Assembly (NCBI GenBank): GCA_964030475.1
Contig: CAXIPT010000002.1
Coordinates: 13,149,267 to 13,213,266 of the forward strand
Length of the DNA: 64,000 bases
Direction: 5' to 3'
DNA from: Tethya wilhelma
Taxonomy: Eukaryota; Porifera; Demospongiae; Tethyida; Tethyidae
Within the stretch, counting starts at the first letter, position 1, and each line of letters starts with the position of its first letter. This document shows positions 11,291 through 20,336 of the stretch, piece by piece. Position numbers and translations under genes: made by a program. The notes below the pieces were generated by a model. The model saw only the letters and a list, made by a program, of their open reading frames with translations, had not been told where the DNA came from and did no database searches.

Positions 11291-14200
11291 TCAGCCTTTG
11301 TCATCTTCATCAGAATCAATCATCATTGTATCTTTCAACAGATTGTACCTACTTTCTCCTGAATCTGTCCTTACATCACAATCCTGTTCAATTTGGCCTC
11401 CACAGTGCTGTACACCTGTCTGATTTACTACTGGATGATGCTTGTTGCACACATTTGATCGACAGATTGCCATGTATGTATGAATCAAGACTATCACAAC
11501 AAATTGAAACACTGCCAAACCAACCGAGGTGATGGTCACAGGTGTTTCATTACCACCAACGCTTCTAGTGTAGAATATACCAGTGCAAAAGACTATAATG
11601 TTTGCAAAGAATGATTTTTCAAGGAAAGATACGTACCACTTTTTATAAGGATCAGGATGGACCAACAACACAACAACAGTGATAATAATAACCATAAGAT
11701 TAACACTTGGAGACACCATCAAGGTTGTTTCTAGAAACATGCTGATGAAAAGAAATCCTCGAACCAGTAGTAGCAGTCCAATCCAGTAGTGTTGACGATC
11801 TTTGAGGGGGCCATAGTTTACATCGAAGAATGGCTTTAGTTTGTTGATCCAACGAAGACACTTCCAGTTTGATTTTGCTCTAAGCCAAGGCACTAGAAAC
11901 AGGGCCAATGTGTAGGGTAGCCACAAGAATAAGAAGGCTGCAACTCCAGCACAAAACAGTGGGCCATGTTTTGATACAATGTATGGCACATTTCCATCCA
12001 ACACCCAAACAAACACACTGTCAGCCTGTGATTGTTGCTCATCAGAAAATTCGAAAATAGTCACTTCTACAATGCTGACAATAGTACGCAAGAGTTTTAT
12101 ATAGGACAACAGTATGAGAGTAGCTAGAACTGAGAGAGAATTATTTCCAAACAACCTTGTCATCACTGATGAGTATCGACAGAGAACAATGATGACTCCA
12201 GCTATTGTCCAAATGTAGATAGGGAATAGAAATTGCATCCACGTCTTCCAGTAGGCATCTAAACCATTGAAGAAGCAAATTTCAATACCAAAATCTAAGT
12301 TAATCCAGGCAACAAATACTCCCAGTATCTTTACAGCAAGAGAGCTATTGTCAGGAAAGAGGCTGCTGTGATAAACCCAGACGATGTTAGCATAAAAGAT
12401 GAGTCCACTTATTGTCCCATGGGTTACAGTAAGGTCCAAAAACTTGATGAACAGTACTAAAAGGAAGCCAGCTAACAGGAAGAATGCCAGCAAAGCTAAT
12501 CCATCGTTGTTTTCACAGATCAAGCACTTCTGACTTCCAAGTATGAGACTATAGCCTTCTTTGCAGCCACCACATAATGTTCCAGCATGATTGAAGGCAC
12601 ACTGTCCATTTAATAAACTTTTCACCTTTACATTGACTGAGAAAACTGATCGGGGAAAGCACAAGGGCACAACTTCCTGTTTGCAATACTGATTTGGACA
12701 AAACTTGCCTACACTGACTCCATTAAATGTTATAGTTCCATTTTCAATGTACAAAGCATTGATCCATACATTCCCACTACGGTAGAAGCAAACATTTTGA
12801 TTCACAATAGTACAGTTAATATTGTACCTGGCTACAATTGGATCACATTGGCAGCCATCATCTAGCAGAATAAACCCAGGCGGACATGGATGAAGATGTA
12901 CTTGAATATAAATTGGTGTTTGTAGTAAATAGGGTTCAACTATACCAGAATTTATGTACGCATTGACTGCATCTTGCATATCTTTCCATGAAGTGGATTT
13001 GGAGGGCAGAGAGTTAAAAAATGGAGTAAGTACAAGTGTTTCGTGCATTCCAGTGACATTTGAGTAAACAGTAAACTCAATATCATTGCATGAATTGCTT
13101 ATTGTCTGTGATGACTGCATTGGCAAAATTGAAAAATTTGATGGATTTGGTGAAGCAAAATGCGTGTAAATGGTTCCATGAGTTGTACCAAAATCACCCC
13201 CAACCAAAGCAGCAGACATGGTGAATATTCCTCCAGGAAAACTAAGTACAGTATCATTAATTAAATTTAAATCTGTGCAGTTTGGCACTCCATTATCACA
13301 CAGACAAACTCTGGTGGGATCGGAGGATACTACAGATAAGTTTGAACTACCTTCAAAGTTAAACACTTTCTCCCATACGTTGCAGCTGTAACAGGTATCA
13401 TCATAGAAACGGCCATCAACGCAACATGTGCTTTTCAGAAAAGCCCCATAGATATGATCACCACCTTGCTTCGCCGTGTTGTTAATCATATTCACAGTAA
13501 TATACTCATCTTCCAAATTTATCTGATAAAAGCATTTTTGTTGTAGACTTGGAATATATGACAATAATGCATCTTTCTTTACTAGAATCCCTCCACCAAC
13601 ATGTTGGACATTGTTGCTGCAAAATGTGATACTGGTATTGTTGGTGAGATGGAGATATGAATTGACTAATGCAAGGCCGCCACCTTCATTTGCTGAATTG
13701 TTGATGAAGTACACATCCTTTGAGAAGGAAACGTAACTACTGTACATTCTCAGTCCTGTACCGATGTTTGATAAAAATGAACAGTTTGCTATAGTCACAT
13801 TACTACACCAAGATATAAGTACAGTCGTTGGGACATTTCCTTCATCAATGTTTTCAGAAAATTTAGAATGACTGATCAAAATGTCAACATCAGTCCTATC
13901 TGAACCGGTAAGTATAGAAACAGCAGAAGCAGAAGCAGAAGCAGATCCAAGGTGTGAGGAATCAGAAATTTGTATCTTGTTGTTTACAAAAGTGCAATCT
14001 TCAATTCGAATCTTATATATACCATAAGGAGTGATATTTGAATTTGACTGATCTGGACTTGTTAACCAGACAACCAATCCGCCATTTTGGTTTTGTGAAA
14101 AAATTGTATCTCTGATGACAATTTCAGAGTCACTGACATAAGAAGAGCTGTTGGTATTAGAATTAGAATTATGTGATACTGTAAATATGTACACACCAGT

Positions 14201-14995
14201 ATTGGGACATAGATTGAAACTTGAATTGGTGATATTTAGGTTACTACGTTCGGCACCCAGCCTCACAGTTACATCTGCGATACCGACAAGATTAAATGCA
14301 CTGTGATTTGTTACAATATTATCCAGCACTAAGTTAGACTGACAGTAGTGCACACAGTCCTGATCAAAGTAAAGGAGTGATCCAAATTCACAAGAGTCAA
14401 TCAATTTTGAATCCTTGATTACAGATTCACGTACACCACCGAAACCACTAACATTAAGTGACAAAAATGAGCCGTAGAATATTGATTTTGAAATAGAGAT
14501 TTTCCCTTGCGAAATAACACTGACAAAAATAGACTTAATGAGTACCTCCTCCAAGTAAAAAGAATTTATTACTAAATTAAAGCGCTCTGTACAATCATCA
14601 GTTACAGATTTAATGCTCAGTTTTCTCATTACTACTTGAGAGACATTGACATTAATGTCTGCATCACATTCGATTTCAACACGGGAATGCTCACTCAAGT
14701 TTCCAAACCATGTCAGTCTATGTAACCTAGAGGTGAAGGTCAGATCTTGTGTCAACCTGTGTTCTCCATCTAGAAAGTACATCGTGACATTTTCTTGAGT
14801 GGAAAAGTATTGAGATGAATTGAGAGCATACTCATCCAATTCAAAGCAAGGTTGATCAGGAGGACATTTTGGGTTTGGAAGCACTGGAGTCACATAGTAT
14901 TCAACAGCACTGCCAGGAAGAATGGCACTTAGTTGGAGTAGTATTATTATCAATAGGATATGACCAACTCTCAGTTTAGTAACACCCAAGATCAT
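11291..14995 (-). CDS. Beta-helix ectodomain, multi-TM (TRP-like) receptor-type membrane protein, 1234 aa
   Basis: Single-exon gene of a family shared by seven loci here. The ATG at 14995 opens a signal peptide (about residues 1-30). Residues 35-560 are rich in N-x-S/T sequons and PMP/PbH1-like rungs (for example NNSANEGGGLAL) typical of a right-handed parallel beta-helix. A Cys-rich segment follows, with VCLCDNGVPNC, CPPGFILLDDGCQC and LCGGCKEGYSLILGSQKCLIC near residue 808. About nine hydrophobic segments run from 825 to 1182, including the family blocks WINLDFGIEICFF, ATLILLSYIKLLRT and HYWIGLLLLVRG. The cytoplasmic tail is short and acidic (IDSDEDDKG). The C-terminal layout recalls TRP-like proteins of fungi and protists (Pfam TRP). 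A microsatellite at about 13922-13945 encodes SASASA. Ligand and function are unknown. Confidence 0.85.
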   Translation of the reverse strand: MILGVTKLRVGHILLIIILLQLSAILPGSAVEYYVTPVLPNPKCPPDQPCFELDEYALNSSQYFSTQENVTMYFLDGEHRLTQDLTFTSRLHRLTWFGNLSEHSRVEIECDADINVNVSQVVMRKLSIKSVTDDCTERFNLVINSFYLEEVLIKSIFVSVISQGKISISKSIFYGSFLSLNVSGFGGVRESVIKDSKLIDSCEFGSLLYFDQDCVHYCQSNLVLDNIVTNHSAFNLVGIADVTVRLGAERSNLNITNSSFNLCPNTGVYIFTVSHNSNSNTNSSSYVSDSEIVIRDTIFSQNQNGGLVVWLTSPDQSNSNITPYGIYKIRIEDCTFVNNKIQISDSSHLGSASASASAVSILTGSDRTDVDILISHSKFSENIDEGNVPTTVLISWCSNVTIANCSFLSNIGTGLRMYSSYVSFSKDVYFINNSANEGGGLALVNSYLHLTNNTSITFCSNNVQHVGGGILVKKDALLSYIPSLQQKCFYQINLEDEYITVNMINNTAKQGGDHIYGAFLKSTCCVDGRFYDDTCYSCNVWEKVFNFEGSSNLSVVSSDPTRVCLCDNGVPNCTDLNLINDTVLSFPGGIFTMSAALVGGDFGTTHGTIYTHFASPNPSNFSILPMQSSQTISNSCNDIEFTVYSNVTGMHETLVLTPFFNSLPSKSTSWKDMQDAVNAYINSGIVEPYLLQTPIYIQVHLHPCPPGFILLDDGCQCDPIVARYNINCTIVNQNVCFYRSGNVWINALYIENGTITFNGVSVGKFCPNQYCKQEVVPLCFPRSVFSVNVKVKSLLNGQCAFNHAGTLCGGCKEGYSLILGSQKCLICENNDGLALLAFFLLAGFLLVLFIKFLDLTVTHGTISGLIFYANIVWVYHSSLFPDNSSLAVKILGVFVAWINLDFGIEICFFNGLDAYWKTWMQFLFPIYIWTIAGVIIVLCRYSSVMTRLFGNNSLSVLATLILLSYIKLLRTIVSIVEVTIFEFSDEQQSQADSVFVWVLDGNVPYIVSKHGPLFCAGVAAFLFLWLPYTLALFLVPWLRAKSNWKCLRWINKLKPFFDVNYGPLKDRQHYWIGLLLLVRGFLFISMFLETTLMVSPSVNLMVIIITVVVLLVHPDPYKKWYVSFLEKSFFANIIVFCTGIFYTRSVGGNETPVTITSVGLAVFQFVVIVLIHTYMAICRSNVCNKHHPVVNQTGVQHCGGQIEQDCDVRTDSGESRYNLLKDTMMIDSDEDDKG

Positions 14996-15264
14996 AATTC
15001 AGCTAACTTCCAATTAATCTATGTATCACAATTCTCTCTTGAATTACAATCATCTACTGACAACTGAGTTACAACATTGATTCTGAACACAATACAAACC
15101 ATTAACTACATATTACTAGCAAAAATTACAACAATATACAATCACATGATGTCTTTAGGTCATGTCAATCCTCATAAGGCATGATATTATGGTATCATAG
15201 TACATCATTGTTCTTGCCACATACATATTAGGCAGAGTCAAACATGAACAATGGTACTCACTAT

Positions 15265-15500
15265 AGAGGTGGCTGCAAGTGCACAATTAGATATCACACA
15301 GATAATGTTGATTGCTTAAAAAATGGTGGCTTAGCGATCTTTTCTGCTGATCCAGCAACATTTACAGAAAAATACAACAATATGGGGAAAATTGCTTTAT
15401 CAGGAAAAAGATCACTGACAGAGTAATTTTTAAGCAATCAACATTATCTGTATGATCTCTAATTGTACACTTGCAACTTCCTCCAGCCACTCACATTCTA
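15265..15500. repeat. Inverted-repeat element (MITE-like), about 235 bp
   Basis: The left arm, about 15268-15327, carries AGATAATGTTGATTGCTTAA. The right arm, about 15424-15500, is its near-perfect reverse complement, extending through CAATTAGA and TTGCAAGTG motifs. The arms of about 60-70 bp enclose about 95 bp. It lies between two receptor genes (14996-15787); nothing else is seen in that spacer. Confidence 0.7.
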
Positions 15501-15787
15501 TGGTATAAACCAGATTCTATAAGAAGTCAAACGTATAAAGTGGGAATACAATGATTCTACAAACTTATACAAAATATTCTCTGATAGCATTGACACAATT
15601 GTAAGCTACTTGTTTACACATCTGCATGTTCCAGTATTGCACACATACTTTAGCTATATTGGTGTATGTTAATTGTAATGCGTATTATTGGAAAGGCACG
15701 GAATGAGGATAAGCAAAAACAACATCTAGATCTGTTGTAATTATTACAAAGATTATAGCAAAAGCACACACAAATCATTAACAGAGT

Positions 15788-18700
15788 TTAAACCCTTATT
15801 GACAAACTTTCTGGAGCAAATGGTAAATTGCTATCACTGTTTTCGTTCCCAACGTCATTACCATTCTCACTATCTGATTCAGTCTGAGAGTAATTCAAAG
15901 TATTTGTCATAAGTCTCTGATATTGAGGCTTTTTATAGCAATATGTTTGGATACCTTGAAGAAAATTCTTTGCTGGCTCAAAGCATTGTCTTCCAACTAA
16001 AAGTTTGCATACGTGATAGATAAACACTCCAATGAAGATGAGAAACTCAACAGACAGGAATATAACTGAATCTCTACTCTGACGTTGCTGTTGCTTTAAA
16101 GTTGGAATATTATTGTCTAGATGACAGTAATGGGACATAGAAACAATCGATAGTGCTGCTAGGTTAATAACAGACAAAGAGTTGAGCGCATTGAGCTGCC
16201 ACTTTGTATAGATTCCCCCAACCGACCAGGCTAAAGTTAAGACAAGAATAGTTGCACCAGATACAGCAGCAAGGTCTGAATGAGGTTCATTGGTAAGGTT
16301 AGTGGCAAAATTAAAAATGAGAATAGTACGAATGAGGAGAAGAAATCCATTCCAAAATTGGGTTGTTTTCTTAATGAACCTGGGACTGGTGTATGCATCA
16401 ACTAGTGGCTTGAGTTCGGCTACCCACTTGAAACATTTGAGGTGATTATACTTTTGTAAGGGTTGGATGAAGAGAAAGACAAATGTATAAGTTAGTGATA
16501 GTAATCCAAAGATCGCCCCACATATGAATAGAGGAATATGCTTACCACGTAAATACCAAATATTTCCATCATTTAACCAGACCAATCTGTTAGTGAATGA
16601 GCCATTTGATCCTGATGGTATGGAGAGTGTTGTAAATGAAAGAGCATTGACTACAGCTTGGTTTATCTTCATGTAGGACAAAAGAAAGAGAGTTGCTAGG
16701 ACTTGAACTGCCTTGTCTCCAATGGCATTAGCAAAACGTCTGTACTTTCTACTGAGATAAATCACCACAGCTGCTATTGTCCATAGGTAAACAGGGAACA
16801 AGAATTCAAACCAGTTTTTAGCATACATAGTCATTCCATCGTAAAAGCACAGTTCAACTTCAACATCAAGGTTTATAAGTGAAACTAAAAATAGAACTGC
16901 TCTTGAAAAAGAACTAGAGTAGAATGTTTGGGGCACATAAATGGGCTTAATCAAAGAGAAGATGTTGACGTAGAAAATAATTCCATTTAATGTACACTCA
17001 GTGACAGTCATGTTACAAATCACCAGCACCACTACCAATAGGATTCCAGTAATGGTATACAATGCTACAATAGCAAATATGATCTTGTATCCAACAACTG
17101 AACAGTCGAGACATCGTGATGAGCCCAAAACTTTACTGAGTCCTTTGGAACAACCTCCACACAAAATACCAGTGCGATTGTTAGCACACTGGAGATCTTG
17201 GTTCAGTACAGACACATTTGTAGTAATCTTTACTTCTTTATTATAGCAGAAGTCTAAGGGACACACGTTGTGATATAGTAATTGAGTGTAATTTTTACAA
17301 TCTGACATGATTTGTCCATCGTCACAACTGTTGTAAGTATACACACCTATCCATGGAGTTGGTGGCCGTATTATTACCGCTTTGTCTTTGATACTGCATT
17401 TAAATCCATACTTTGTGATATTTGGTGAACTAACACATCTACAGGATGGTACTTGAAGTTTCAGAATTTCAAATCCAATGGGGCACGGTTTGAGATTCAC
17501 ACGAATGTGTTTTATAAGTGATTGAAAAGATGAATCCAAGTTTTCAATTGATAATGCAAGATTTTCAAAGTCATTTGTTGAATATACATTGTAACGAAGT
17601 TTACTTTGACAATTTTCCAGATACTGCAGTTTTTGATGACAGCCCAAACTAGCTTTAGGATTTTGTACGGTAGTTGTAGCATACCATGGAACAACTCCAT
17701 GAAGCTGTCCGACAGCAACAGCATGCACTTCAAATGATTCACCAGGATACACAGTACGATCAATGCTGTCAATACTACAATTAGGTTTACCCTCAATACA
17801 AAAGCAAACGTGAGTGGGGTCAGATGCTACAATGGAATCAGACGGTAGTGTGATCGAAAAGTCAAATATTGATCGAAACACTGATCTATCATAATAATGA
17901 TAATTTGGGATATAACACTTTTCCACAGATCCCCCATACAGCTGAGCACCAGCACGGACTGCTGTATTGTTCACTAATTTAACTAATTTGTGTTTAAGCG
18001 TAACAATCTTATTCTCACTATCAACAAGGAAAAAGCACAGTGAAGAAATCTGAAGGCAGTGTCCTCCAGCATATATTCCACCTCCAGTGTTTATGGCATG
18101 GTTGTTAGAAATGGTGACAGTTACATTAGGAGCGAGAATCATATACGATGCTTCACAGAGAAAAATACCTCCTCCATCAATTCCAGTGTTGTTAGCAATA
18201 GTGACATTTCCTTCAAATGTTAACTGGGATCGAAAGGCACCCAAAGCTGAGGCTGAATTGTGCTCGAAAGTTGAATCTTTGATAGTGATCTTGCCATTTT
18301 GTTCGGATACATGTAGAACTGCACTCGATTGGACATACAATTCACTTGATTGTCTTATGGGCATCTTTACAGGAATAAGTGCTATTCTTTGAGAGTTGTT
18401 GAAGAAAGTGCAGTTTTCAATCAATGCTGTAAACTGGTCATATTTACTCATGTTCAAAATTCCACTGACATAATAGTTAGCAATACGGAGAGCAACTCCA
18501 GAGTCTATTGTGCTGCTAACAGTGTTATTGCCAAATATGCAGTTTTTTAACAAAAAATTTGCATTGGAACAGAATCCTCTGGCAACTACAGGGGAAACTT
18601 GAAAATAGATCCCCCCACCACCAGAAGTTGCAACATTGCTAAGAAAACGTGAATCAGATACATTGATTACATTGTTGCATAACTCCTCATCACTCAGAAG

Positions 18701-19690
18701 TGATTTAGAAATGTGTACTGGATTGCTGTAATAACTCACATAGAGTCCACCTCCATACAGTGCTACTCCATGGGTAAGTGTGCAATTACTGATTGCAACT
18801 AAATTTCGAAGTACACTTATGGAGGATAGGAATATTACCGCTAAATTTCCACCTCCACTAGGCTTGTAAGAATAACCATTCAAAGCTTCATTTCCAGTGA
18901 AATCTGTGCTCTGTATGAATATTGTAGTGCTACTACAGTTGAGATAGATTACCAATCCAGATGCAAATGGATGAGTTCTTGTTTGACCATAGCGTCCATA
19001 CCTAAATGTTGACATCTCTATCTTCAAGTAGGATTTATTATCTTTGTTAGTAAAATTAGCATCACAAGATGTATAAGAAATTGCTACATTCCCACCAATG
19101 TATTCTGACGTACCCGAGTTATTTTGAAACAAGCAATCTACAATGGATGAATTACCATAGAGTCTGAATCCCATAATACCATATCCAGCACTCCTTTCAA
19201 CAGTCACATTGAACAGTTTGAGATTTACTATTGTATCAAACTTCACTGCAACCATAGTGGGATAAAACAAACTTCTAGTTGTCCATCCACAATTTGTAAA
19301 ATTAAGATTCTTAATTCTCAACTCCTCCATATTTTTGAATAAAAAACCACTTCTATCTGTACACAGGATAGAACTGGAGGAGTTATCACTGCCAATAAGA
19401 CTGAGGAATCGAATCACCTCAGTTCCCATGATAGCAATTTTACCACTTTGTAAAAGATGGACTCCAGAAGAAAAAAGAAAGTCTGTTTGAGATTTAAAAT
19501 ATTCCGTGACATTTGCTACATACTTCATTAGTGTGTAGCATTCTGAGACATTCTGGTATCCACTCGTCGTTCCTCCATCATCTGACTTTACACAGAACAC
19601 TCTATTTGGTTGGATCCCAGATTGTAATGACAATGAAGTTGTCAGAATCACAGCTCCAATGCAAAAAACAGCATAGTGTATTCTTCCCAT
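15788..19690 (-). CDS. Beta-helix ectodomain, multi-TM (TRP-like) receptor-type membrane protein, 1300 aa
   Basis: Same architecture as the gene at 11291-14995 but a closer relative of the broken copy at 20337-24215. The ATG at 19690 gives a signal peptide ending near residue 22. The ectodomain has rungs such as GGGLYVSYY and GGGIYFQVS (GG-A/I/L motifs alternating with NN/N-x-T) up to about residue 600. The juxtamembrane Cys module VCFCIEGKPNC, CPIGFEILKLQVPSCRC and LCGGCSKGLSKVLGSSRCLDC follows, the last near residue 843. Nine or so membrane segments span about 866-1231, with INLDVEVELCFYDGM and LATLFLLSYMKINQ. The tail carries YQRLMTNTLNYSQTESDSEN, an acidic Ser-rich stretch with tyrosines. 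Function unknown; a surface receptor or channel-like role is inference. Confidence 0.85.
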   Translation of the reverse strand: MGRIHYAVFCIGAVILTTSLSLQSGIQPNRVFCVKSDDGGTTSGYQNVSECYTLMKYVANVTEYFKSQTDFLFSSGVHLLQSGKIAIMGTEVIRFLSLIGSDNSSSSILCTDRSGFLFKNMEELRIKNLNFTNCGWTTRSLFYPTMVAVKFDTIVNLKLFNVTVERSAGYGIMGFRLYGNSSIVDCLFQNNSGTSEYIGGNVAISYTSCDANFTNKDNKSYLKIEMSTFRYGRYGQTRTHPFASGLVIYLNCSSTTIFIQSTDFTGNEALNGYSYKPSGGGNLAVIFLSSISVLRNLVAISNCTLTHGVALYGGGLYVSYYSNPVHISKSLLSDEELCNNVINVSDSRFLSNVATSGGGGIYFQVSPVVARGFCSNANFLLKNCIFGNNTVSSTIDSGVALRIANYYVSGILNMSKYDQFTALIENCTFFNNSQRIALIPVKMPIRQSSELYVQSSAVLHVSEQNGKITIKDSTFEHNSASALGAFRSQLTFEGNVTIANNTGIDGGGIFLCEASYMILAPNVTVTISNNHAINTGGGIYAGGHCLQISSLCFFLVDSENKIVTLKHKLVKLVNNTAVRAGAQLYGGSVEKCYIPNYHYYDRSVFRSIFDFSITLPSDSIVASDPTHVCFCIEGKPNCSIDSIDRTVYPGESFEVHAVAVGQLHGVVPWYATTTVQNPKASLGCHQKLQYLENCQSKLRYNVYSTNDFENLALSIENLDSSFQSLIKHIRVNLKPCPIGFEILKLQVPSCRCVSSPNITKYGFKCSIKDKAVIIRPPTPWIGVYTYNSCDDGQIMSDCKNYTQLLYHNVCPLDFCYNKEVKITTNVSVLNQDLQCANNRTGILCGGCSKGLSKVLGSSRCLDCSVVGYKIIFAIVALYTITGILLVVVLVICNMTVTECTLNGIIFYVNIFSLIKPIYVPQTFYSSSFSRAVLFLVSLINLDVEVELCFYDGMTMYAKNWFEFLFPVYLWTIAAVVIYLSRKYRRFANAIGDKAVQVLATLFLLSYMKINQAVVNALSFTTLSIPSGSNGSFTNRLVWLNDGNIWYLRGKHIPLFICGAIFGLLSLTYTFVFLFIQPLQKYNHLKCFKWVAELKPLVDAYTSPRFIKKTTQFWNGFLLLIRTILIFNFATNLTNEPHSDLAAVSGATILVLTLAWSVGGIYTKWQLNALNSLSVINLAALSIVSMSHYCHLDNNIPTLKQQQRQSRDSVIFLSVEFLIFIGVFIYHVCKLLVGRQCFEPAKNFLQGIQTYCYKKPQYQRLMTNTLNYSQTESDSENGNDVGNENSDSNLPFAPESLSIRV

Positions 19691-20336
19691 TAAGTAATAA
19701 TTATTTTCCAGTTAGGAGAGACCAAAATTAAGTTGAAATGCACACTAAATCAATGCATGAAAGTTTTGTTGTTTAAATACTAGCTATCAAAGTTCCCAAA
19801 TAAACCATTGTTGATGCACGTTCAATTACTATTGTCTTTCTACATGTTGCTCATACGTTTTTGGGAAGATAAGTTTCCTTTTTGTCTCACAGCAAATAAT
19901 GACAACAAATAGTGTGATTATGCTTTCAAAATGATCACTACTGATTAATTTAACGTAAATAATAATTCATAGATGGAATAAACGGTTGTTGATGCACGTT
20001 CAATTACAATTGTCTTTCTATACGTTTTGGGGAAGATAAATTTCCGTTTTGTCTCACAGAAAAATTATGACAACAAATAACGTGATTATGCTGTCAAAAT
20101 GATCACTGTTGATTAATTTAACGTAAATAATAACTCATAGAAAATGGAAAACAAAACAATAAATAATTCTATTTGCGTAAACAAACTCTACAACTAGTTG
20201 GCTATTGCTCAGCTTTGCCATTATTGAAAATTAATATGCATGAAAAAAAGTTGTGTACGTTTTGTCATTGACTTTCGGTTTGCAACAACTACAATTTAAA
20301 CTAATGGACTTGTAGTGGGAAAATAATAATCAACAT
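19691..20336. repeat. Two tandem copies of a ~175-bp repeat upstream of the 15788-19690 gene
   Basis: Copies at about 19797-19976 and 19977-20144 share GTTGATGCACGTTCAATTAC, TTTGTCTCACAG and TGATTAATTTAACGTAAATA. A shorter third copy lies at about 24320-24430, upstream of the broken paralog that ends at 24215. Its position upstream of both relatives suggests duplicated 5' flank, possibly promoter sequence. Confidence 0.6.

Noticed and set aside
11291..19690. Bacterial origin suggested by PMP-type repeats
   Set aside because: The repeats resemble chlamydial PMP rungs, but signal peptide style, sequon density, multi-TM domain and surrounding intron-bearing genes are eukaryotic. Shared beta-helix periodicity explains the likeness.
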